From Pseudomonadota bacterium (GTDB taxonomy: Bacteria > Pseudomonadota > Alphaproteobacteria > Rhizobiales > Phreatobacteraceae), in assembly GCA_023416965.1 (NCBI GenBank), contig JAEZGJ010000255.1:1-5769 (forward strand): DNA of 5,769 bases, written 5' to 3'. Positions 1 to 5,769 of this stretch are shown piece after piece. Every line of letters begins with the position of its first letter. The first letter of the stretch is position 1. Position numbers and translations under genes: made by a program. Under the pieces are notes generated by a model. It saw nothing but the letters and a program-made list of their open reading frames with translations, made no database searches and had not been told where the DNA came from.

Positions 1-347
1 AGCCTGAGCGCCGCCGCCGCATCCGACGAGCCGCCGCCGAGGCCCGCCGCGACCGGCAGCCGCTTGACGAGGGTAAAGGTGCCACCCGGCAGGCCGGGCA
101 TGCGCTCGGCCAGAAGCCGCGCCGCCGTGAGCACGAGGTTGTCGGCGGCGGGCCCGGCGTCCCCCGCCGTGCGGCCGCGCACCACCAGCGAGAAACCCGC
201 CCCTCCGGGCGCGAAGCGCAACTCGTCGCCGGCCGCCGCAAAGACGACGAGGCTTTCGAGGTCGTGATAGCCGTCGGCACGCCGTCCCCTGACGGCGAGC
301 GTCAGGTTCACCTTGGCGGGCGCGCGCGCGGTGAGGCCAGGCGGCAT
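1..347 (-). CDS. ispE: 4-diphosphocytidyl-2-C-methyl-D-erythritol kinase (IspE), N-terminal 115 residues; 3' end outside window
   Basis: IspE is the cytoplasmic kinase of the MEP isoprenoid pathway. It phosphorylates the 2-hydroxyl of CDP-methylerythritol with ATP. Reading the minus strand from the ATG at 347 gives a GHMP-kinase N terminus. APAKVNLTL (residues 9-17) holds Lys12, equivalent to the active-site Lys10 of E. coli IspE. It is followed by RRADGYHDLESLV (22-34), matching the family's substrate-binding 'DGYH' region, and LPVAAGLGGGSSDAAAA (98-114), the glycine-rich ATP loop. The family is usually about 280-300 residues, so well over half, including the GADVPVF-type catalytic aspartate segment, lies beyond base 1. 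The start is 19 bases after the TPR gene's stop, implying one transcript. No strong Shine-Dalgarno precedes the ATG, so translation may depend partly on the upstream gene. The frame is intact as far as it can be read. Confidence 0.95.
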   Translation of the reverse strand, partial: MPPGLTARAPAKVNLTLAVRGRRADGYHDLESLVVFAAAGDELRFAPGGAGFSLVVRGRTAGDAGPAADNLVLTAARLLAERMPGLPGGTFTLVKRLPVAAGLGGGSSDAAAALR

Positions 348-366
348 GAACCGGAGCCGGAAGGGG

Positions 367-2157
367 TCAGTTCGGCTTGGGCGCCGGCCCCTCGCCGGTA
401 TTGCGGCTGGTCTGGACGGGACTGTCGGTCAGGCCGTTCGCGATCTTGTCGAGGATGCGCGGCAGGTCGTCCGGCTCCGGCTTGAGGTCGCGGGCATGGT
501 TCCACTGGAACCTCGCCTCGAGTTCACGGCCCGCCTTCCAGTAGGCGTCGCCGAGATGGTCGTTGATCACCGGATCCTCCGGCTTCAGCTCGATCGCCCG
601 CTCGAGTTCGGCCACCGCCTCCTCGTAGCGGCCCATGCGGTAATAGGCCCAGCCGAGGCTGTCGACGATATAGCCGTCCTCCGGCGTCAACTCGACCGCC
701 TTGCGCACCAGCGCGAGCCCTTCTTCCAGGTTGATGCCCTGGTCGACCCAGGAATAGCCGAGATAGTTCAGCACCTGCGCCCGCCCGCGGACATTGTTCT
801 CGGGGATGAGCTCCAGCGCCTTCTTCAGGTCCGCCTCCGCCTTGGCCCACTGCTTGGTGCGCTCGTAGGCGATGCCGCGGAAGTAGAAATAGATCCAGTG
901 CTGCGGGCCTGGATCGGAGATCAGGGCCAGCGCCTTCGTATAGGTCTCGGCCGCCTCGCCGAACATCTTGCGCGCGCGCTGGATATTGCCCAGCGCCTGC
1001 AGCGCCTCCAGATCCTGCGGGTTGCGGTCAATCAGCTCGGACAGCGCCTTGCGCGCCTCGTCCGTGCGGTCGAGCTGTTCGAGGTTCAGCGCCCGCTGAA
1101 TCTGGGCGTTGCGGTAGAGCGGCGAGCTCTCCGGCATGGCCTCGAACACTGCGATCGCCCGGCGCGGCAGCTTGAGATATTCGTAGAGGTCGGCGAGCGA
1201 CAGGATGGCCATGTCCTGCTGCGGCTCCAGCCAGCGGGCGAGCTGCAGGTAGATGAGGGCGAGGTCCTCGCCCCCCTGGCGCGACAGCGCCGAGCCGAGG
1301 CCGTAGAGCACCTCGGCGGCGCCAGCCTGGCTGGTGCGCACCAGCATCGGGAGCGAGCCGCCGGGCTGGCTCAGCCGCTCCTGCGCAGCGGCGATGATCG
1401 GATGGTTCGGAATGACCTTGTCATAGGCGGCGAAGATCTGCCGCGCCTCGTCGGCCGACTTGGCGCGCGAGGCCCAGCGGCCATAGGCGTCAACGATCCT
1501 GAGGATGGTCGGATCCTGTTTGTAGGCTTCCTCCAGCCGGCGGCCGGCATCGGCGCGGCGGCCCGCGGCGTCGAGGATCAGGCCGGCGTGGAAGTTCTTG
1601 AAGAGATTGTACCAGTCGGCGCCGGTGAGCCGGTCGAGCGCGGCGACGCCGGCCTGCGCGTCGCCGGAGCCGAGATGGGTCCAGCCGATGAGGAGGGCGG
1701 AGGTCAGGTCGGCATTGGCGCGTGGTGCCGCCGTCAGGTGGGTGCGGGCGGTCTGGAACTGCTTGGCCTTGATCGCCCGCATGGCGAGGGTGAGTCGCGC
1801 CAGCCGGTGGCCGCGGTCGATCTGGATCAGCCGCTCGGCGAGCGGGCTCGCCTCGTCGACATTGCCGTCGGCCAGCGTGGTGACGAAGGCGCGTTCGAGA
1901 ATCTCGGTGTTGCGCGGATCCTGCCGCAGCGCCGCACGCCAATAGACCGAGGCCGCCGAGGTGTCGCGCACGTTGGAGGCGAGCCGCGCCGCCAGCACGT
2001 TGCCATAGACGGAGCCGCGCAGCGCATCGCGGAAGGTGGGGGTCGCCCCCAGCGGTTCGAAGCTCTGGTTGCGCCCCTGGGCGAGGCCCGGGGACACGAC
2101 GGCGGTGGCGAGGGCGGCCGCTAGCGCGAGGACGCGGAAAGGGGTCTTGATCGTCAC
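367..2157 (-). CDS. Exported tetratricopeptide-repeat protein encoded upstream of ispE
   Basis: This encodes 596 residues from a GTG start. Residues 1-26 form a signal peptide: TIKTPFR as a basic n-region, a hydrophobic core of Leu/Ala/Val, and a PGLA|QG cleavage site. The product should be periplasmic. No lipobox cysteine is present, and I find no cysteine in the whole protein. Clear TPR units lie at about 381-414, 419-452, 459-492, 493-526 (ending AELERAIELKPE) and 527-560; the middle (about 60-350) looks like degenerate helical repeats. The last 35 residues are Pro/Gly/Ser/Thr rich and probably disordered. TPR domains are scaffolds for protein-protein contacts; no enzymatic motif is visible and the partner is unknown. 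An earlier in-frame TTG (2301) would bury the signal peptide behind 48 unlikely residues, so GTG 2157, with a GAGAG sequence just upstream, is preferred. Proteins like this often precede ispE in Rhizobiales. Confidence 0.88.
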   Translation of the reverse strand: MTIKTPFRVLALAAALATAVVSPGLAQGRNQSFEPLGATPTFRDALRGSVYGNVLAARLASNVRDTSAASVYWRAALRQDPRNTEILERAFVTTLADGNVDEASPLAERLIQIDRGHRLARLTLAMRAIKAKQFQTARTHLTAAPRANADLTSALLIGWTHLGSGDAQAGVAALDRLTGADWYNLFKNFHAGLILDAAGRRADAGRRLEEAYKQDPTILRIVDAYGRWASRAKSADEARQIFAAYDKVIPNHPIIAAAQERLSQPGGSLPMLVRTSQAGAAEVLYGLGSALSRQGGEDLALIYLQLARWLEPQQDMAILSLADLYEYLKLPRRAIAVFEAMPESSPLYRNAQIQRALNLEQLDRTDEARKALSELIDRNPQDLEALQALGNIQRARKMFGEAAETYTKALALISDPGPQHWIYFYFRGIAYERTKQWAKAEADLKKALELIPENNVRGRAQVLNYLGYSWVDQGINLEEGLALVRKAVELTPEDGYIVDSLGWAYYRMGRYEEAVAELERAIELKPEDPVINDHLGDAYWKAGRELEARFQWNHARDLKPEPDDLPRILDKIANGLTDSPVQTSRNTGEGPAPKPN

Positions 2158-2160
2158 AAT

Positions 2161-2169
2161 CGCTCTCTC
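2161..2169 (-). promoter_or_regulatory. Ribosome binding site supporting the GTG start of the TPR gene
   Basis: On the minus strand this reads GAGAGAGCG and ends three bases before the GTG start codon at 2157. The GAGAG core is a partial match to the Shine-Dalgarno consensus and lies at a workable distance. Together with the signal peptide that begins exactly at this codon, it decides the start against the upstream in-frame TTG and ATG codons. Confidence 0.5.
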
Positions 2170-2349
2170 GTCATTCCTCGGAGAAAAACGGCGCCGCACG
2201 CGAGAAAATGCGCCTGTCGGGTCGGCGGGGCATCGGTCCAGCATGCCTCCGAAGCCGGTGATCCGCAAGGAGACCTTGGCGGGCGAGTTGGGCGATGCCA
2301 AGGCAGATGGCGGTTTCGTGATCGTCGCGCGTCCGTCGGTCCCACGGTC

Positions 2350-2382
2350 CCGGCGAGGCTTGAAGCGGGGCCGGCGAGGCTT
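2350..2382. repeat. Perfect 12-bp direct repeat, two copies with 21-bp period, upstream of prmB
   Basis: The 12-mer CCGGCGAGGCTT occurs at 2350-2361 and again at 2371-2382, with no mismatch. The period is 21 bp, about two turns of B-DNA, so both copies face the same side of the helix. They lie 48-80 bases before the preferred prmB start and inside the divergent TPR/prmB intergenic region. This could be a pair of binding sites for a regulator, a remnant of a small tandem duplication, or chance in GC-rich DNA. No known operator is recognised. Confidence 0.55.
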
Positions 2383-2386
2383 TAGC
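2360..2386 (+). promoter_or_regulatory. Candidate sigma-70-type promoter for prmB
   Basis: A TTGAAG element (2360-2365) resembles the -35 consensus, and 15 bases later TTTAGC (2381-2386) is a weak -10. Transcription would begin near 2393, giving a leader of about 37 bases for the ATG at 2430. The two elements fall at the ends of the two direct-repeat copies, so a protein binding the repeats would compete with or contact RNA polymerase. The spacing is shorter than the usual 17 and the -10 is poor, so this is only a candidate. Confidence 0.22.
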
Positions 2387-2429
2387 AGGGCGCGTGGGCG
2401 AGATTTTCGCCCGTTTCGGAACTCGCCTC

Positions 2430-3341
2430 ATGGCCCTCTCGCCCGCCGACGAACTCCTGACGCTGCGCGACCTCGTCCGCTACGCCGTCACCCGCTTCGC
2501 CCAGGCGCGGCTGGTCTACGGCCACGGCACCACGACGGCGCTCGACGAGGCTGCCTTCATGATGCTGGAGGGCCTCTCCCTCCCCGTCGACGAACTCGGC
2601 CCCTGGCTGGAGGCGCGCCTCACGCGGCCCGAGCGCGAGCGGCTGATCGGCCTCATCGAGGCCCGCATCGCCACCCGCAAGCCGGCGCCCTATCTCGTCG
2701 GCCGCGCCTATATCCAGGGCGTGCCCTTCCGGGTCGACGAACGAGTCATCGTTCCGCGCTCCTATCTTGGCGAGATGATGATGACCGGCGCGCTCACCCA
2801 GGACGGCGCGGGCCCGATTCCCGATCCCTTCGAGGTGTCGAGCGTGCTCGACCTCTGCACCGGCTCGGGCTGCCTCGCCATCCTCGCCGCCATGGCCTAT
2901 CCCAACGCCGCGGTCGATGCCGTCGACCTGTCGAAGGACGCGCTGGAGGTGGCGAAGCTCAACCTCGCGGACCATGACATGGAGGATCGGGTCCACCTCA
3001 TCGCCGGAGACCTGTTCAAGCCGCTCGCCGGCCGCCGCTACGACCTCATCATCGCCAATCCGCCCTATGTGGCGAAGGCCGAGGTGGACGCCTTCCCCGC
3101 CGAATACCGGGCCGAACCTGTCATGGCCCATCTCGGCGGCCGCGACGGGCTCGACATCGTCCGCCGCATCCTTGCCGAGGCGGGCGACCATCTCACCCCC
3201 GATGGCGGCCTCATCTGCGAGATCGGAACCGGGCGCGACATCCTTGAAGCCGAATACGACCTGCCCTTCCTCTGGCTCGATTCGGCGGAGAGCGAGGGCG
3301 AGGTGTTCTGGCTGAGCGCGGCGGATCTGGTGGTGGAGTGA
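2430..3341 (+). CDS. prmB: 50S ribosomal protein L3 N5-glutamine methyltransferase (PrmB)
   Basis: PrmB is a cytoplasmic SAM-dependent methyltransferase that modifies a glutamine side chain of ribosomal protein L3 (uL3), aiding large-subunit assembly. The 303-residue product fits the family (E. coli about 310). The N-terminal helical region carries the PrmB-type segment YGHGTTTALDEAAF (30-43), unlike release-factor methylase PrmC. RKPAPYLVGRAYIQG (83-97) and ERVIVPRSYLGE (104-115) follow. The Rossmann domain shows motif I, VLDLCTGSGCLAI (139-151), an acidic VDLS (165-168) for the SAM ribose, GDLF (193-196), and the NPPY motif (210-213) that binds the glutamine amide. Start choice is uncertain: an in-frame GTG at 2394 would add 12 residues, but ATG 2430 is preferred because MALSPADELLTLRDLVRYAV aligns better with a typical PrmB start. 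Neither start has a strong Shine-Dalgarno. The gene stands alone and converges on ettA. Confidence 0.9.
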   Translation: MALSPADELLTLRDLVRYAVTRFAQARLVYGHGTTTALDEAAFMMLEGLSLPVDELGPWLEARLTRPERERLIGLIEARIATRKPAPYLVGRAYIQGVPFRVDERVIVPRSYLGEMMMTGALTQDGAGPIPDPFEVSSVLDLCTGSGCLAILAAMAYPNAAVDAVDLSKDALEVAKLNLADHDMEDRVHLIAGDLFKPLAGRRYDLIIANPPYVAKAEVDAFPAEYRAEPVMAHLGGRDGLDIVRRILAEAGDHLTPDGGLICEIGTGRDILEAEYDLPFLWLDSAESEGEVFWLSAADLVVE

Positions 3342-3370
3342 GCGACCGCGCGGCCTGTCCGGGGCTGCTT

Positions 3371-3421
3371 CGACGTCACCAGACCGGCGAGACGGATGGT
3401 CCGCTCACCAACCGCACGTCG
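3371..3421. terminator. Weak inverted repeats between convergent prmB and ettA; possible shared terminator
   Basis: The 82 bases between the two stop codons hold outer arms CGACGT (3371-3376) and ACGTCG (3416-3421). Inside them is an imperfect hairpin pairing ACCA (3378-3381) with TGGT (3397-3400) and CCG (3384-3386) with CGG (3393-3395). No T-run follows on either strand, so this is not a canonical intrinsic terminator. Convergent genes this close need termination here, hence the tentative call. Confidence 0.2.
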
Positions 3422-3423
3422 CC

Positions 3424-5076
<1,653 letters not shown>

Positions 5077-5154
5077 GGCGTAGGGCGTCCCTGATGTGCC
5101 GCGTGCACCGGCGGTGCCGCGCCGCGTCGAGATGGATGTCGCGTGATCAGCGCG

Positions 5155-5182
5155 AGATAGCGGGCGGAGGGGAAAGCCGCAA
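5155..5182 (-). promoter_or_regulatory. Candidate promoter for ettA
   Basis: On the minus strand, TTGCGG (5182-5177) and CTATCT (5160-5155) are separated by 16 bases. They resemble alphaproteobacterial -35 (CTTGAC-like) and -10 (CTATAT-like) elements; the base before TTGCGG is C. Transcription would start near 5148 and give a leader of about 70 bases. A second, weaker possibility is TTGTCA (5223-5218) with AATTTC 17 bases later (5200-5195). Neither is proven. Confidence 0.3.
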
Positions 5183-5203
5183 GCCGGATGCGGCGAAATT
5201 TCC
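5171..5203. repeat. Bulged hairpin in the ettA / small-gene divergent region
   Basis: GCCGCA (5176-5181) pairs with TGCGGC (5189-5194) across a 7-base loop. The stem continues outward as GGAAA (5171-5175) with TTTCC (5199-5203), leaving a 4-base GAAA bulge. The total is 11 pairs. The loop-side arm coincides with the -35 of the candidate ettA promoter. It could be a regulator's operator or simply a chance structure. If transcription of ettA starts near 5148, the hairpin is not in its mRNA. Confidence 0.35.
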
Positions 5204-5282
5204 GCCCCACGCCCCTGTGACAAGCCGGCGGAACCATGCTGATCTCGGGACCGGGCGCGGCAAGCGCCGAACGTTATTCTTC

Positions 5283-5290
5283 GGGGGGAA
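5283..5290 (+). promoter_or_regulatory. Strong purine-rich ribosome binding site for the 122-residue exported protein
   Basis: GGGGGGAA ends four bases before the ATG at 5295. It is the most convincing Shine-Dalgarno-like sequence in the window, and it fixes the start against in-frame upstream codons reaching back to 5094. Confidence 0.6.
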
Positions 5291-5294
5291 ACCA

Positions 5295-5663
5295 ATGGCG
5301 AGGACAATCCTGGCCGCCGCTGCGGCCGTCCTGATCGCGGGCATCGGCGGGACGAGTGCGCAGCAGCTCACCGGCCGCTACCAGGTCATCGGTGACAACG
5401 GCAATGGCACGGGCTATCGCGGCGTTGCCGTCATCAGCGGCACGGCGGGCGGCAATTGTGGCATCCGCTGGACCATCGTCAACACACCGCCGACCCAGGG
5501 CTTCTGCATGCGCCAGGGCAACGTGCTCTCCGCCGCCTACAAGCTCGGTGAGTCGGTAGGTCTCGTCGTCTATCGCATCAACGACGACGGCACGCTCGAC
5601 GGCACCTGGACCATTGCCGGTCAGGAAGGCGTCGGCAAGGAGCGCCTCGTCCCGGCAAGGTGA
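5295..5663 (+). CDS. Small exported protein of unknown function (122 residues)
   Basis: The product has a textbook signal peptide: MAR, a hydrophobic stretch of Ala/Leu/Ile/Val to about residue 19, and cleavage at TSA|QQ after residue 22. This leaves a periplasmic or secreted mature protein of 100 residues. The mature part is rich in Gly, Thr, Val and Ile, with alternating patterns that suggest a small beta-sheet fold. Visible segments are YRGVAVISG (41-49), CGIRW (55-59), QGFCMR (68-73) and DGTLDGTWTIAG (98-109). The only two cysteines, Cys55 and Cys71, are both in the mature part and could form a disulphide after export. I recognise the general pattern from small hypothetical proteins of Rhizobiales but can assign no function. 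There is no lipobox, no catalytic motif and no membrane anchor. The gene is divergent from ettA and appears monocistronic. The strong ribosome binding site and signal peptide make it a real gene. Confidence 0.82.
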   Translation: MARTILAAAAAVLIAGIGGTSAQQLTGRYQVIGDNGNGTGYRGVAVISGTAGGNCGIRWTIVNTPPTQGFCMRQGNVLSAAYKLGESVGLVVYRINDDGTLDGTWTIAGQEGVGKERLVPAR

Positions 5664-5700
5664 GGCGGTCGCCTGTTCCCGTTGCGCCATTCATGCACGA

Positions 5701-5741
5701 CGTGATGGCCTCACCTGTCGTGATGGGTCACCGGCCGTGAC
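5701..5741. repeat. Cluster of three GTGA/TCAC short palindromes downstream of the exported-protein gene
   Basis: Two near-identical units, CGTGATGGCCTCACC (5701-5715) and CGTGATGGGTCACC (5719-5732), repeat with an 18-bp period. Each is itself a short inverted repeat, GTGA to TCAC. The second overlaps a third palindrome, GTCAC-CGGCC-GTGAC (5727-5741). They begin 38 bases after the stop codon. They could be a protein-binding array for a gene to the right or part of a termination region. Confidence 0.4.
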
Positions 5742-5753
5742 GCGACTTCACCT

Positions 5754-5769
5754 CTCCCCGGCGGGGGAG
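5754..5769. terminator. CTCCCC/GGGGAG palindrome at window edge: terminator hairpin or intergenic REP-like element
   Basis: CTCCCC (5754-5759) and GGGGAG (5764-5769) pair across a 4-base loop GGCG, giving a very stable 6-bp GC stem. The stem may continue past the window edge. Palindromes of this CTCTCCCC/GGGGAGAG type are frequent between genes in alphaproteobacterial genomes. Whether it ends transcription of the 122-residue gene or is a dispersed repeat cannot be told without the following bases. Confidence 0.45.

Noticed and set aside
320..330. Run of alternating G and C within the ispE start region, considered as a phase-variable repeat
   Set aside because: It is only 11 bases long, encodes normal residues before the conserved APAKVNLTL motif, and is common by chance at this GC content.
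313..2124. 603-codon open frame on the plus strand
   Set aside because: It lies entirely antisense to the TPR gene and ispE start. Its translation is low-complexity Arg/Gly/Leu/Val with no domain, as expected from GC-rich third positions. The minus-strand TPR gene has a signal peptide and repeats.
2158..2301. 48-codon N-terminal extension of the TPR protein from a TTG codon
   Set aside because: It would place the signal peptide internally. The GTG at 2157 has a suitable upstream purine-rich site.
2171..2431. 86-codon minus-strand open frame in the TPR-prmB gap
   Set aside because: The composition is Arg/Pro rich, it overlaps the TPR leader in another frame, and there is no ribosome binding site or recognisable motif.
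2382..3191. 269-codon minus-strand open frame
   Set aside because: It is antisense to prmB, which has clear methyltransferase motifs. No recognisable domain or ribosome binding site supports the antisense frame.
5077..5307. 77-codon N-terminal extension of EttA
   Set aside because: EttA proteins begin at the MARQ/MAQ-type start seen at 5076. The extension is low-complexity and overlaps the start of the divergent gene.

Overview
This window is a GC-rich stretch of bacterial chromosome. Gene content and protein sequences point to an alphaproteobacterium, most likely of the Hyphomicrobiales (Rhizobiales). The clues are the Rhizobiales-style pairing of a secreted TPR protein with ispE, the alphaproteobacterial character of the EttA and PrmB proteins, strong G/C bias at third codon positions with long spurious antisense frames, and a CTCCCC/GGGGAG palindrome at the right edge. 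The species cannot be named from the sequence alone.

Layout. On the minus strand at the left lie the 5' part of ispE (isoprenoid precursor synthesis, cut by the window edge) and, 19 bases upstream of it, a 596-residue exported TPR protein; they read as one operon, TPR gene first. A 272-base divergent intergenic region (2158-2429) separates them from prmB on the plus strand (methylation of a ribosomal protein L3 glutamine). This gap holds a perfect 12-bp direct repeat with a 21-bp period. prmB converges on ettA, an ABC-F translation factor on the minus strand, with only 82 bases between their stop codons. A 218-base divergent region (5077-5294) with a candidate ettA promoter and a hairpin leads to a small plus-strand gene for a 122-residue exported protein of unknown function. 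The last 106 bases are non-coding and rich in short palindromes.

How the genes relate. The content is mostly housekeeping: isoprenoid synthesis (IspE) and ribosome function (PrmB, EttA), plus two exported proteins without a defined role. prmB and ettA both concern the ribosome but are transcribed toward each other, so they are not an operon. I see no transposase, integrase, phage gene, toxin-antitoxin pair, CRISPR array, tRNA or rRNA, and no sign of a new multi-gene system. The points most worth a second look are the phased direct repeat before prmB, the hairpin overlapping the candidate ettA promoter, the uncharacterised 122-residue protein, and the palindrome cluster at the right edge.
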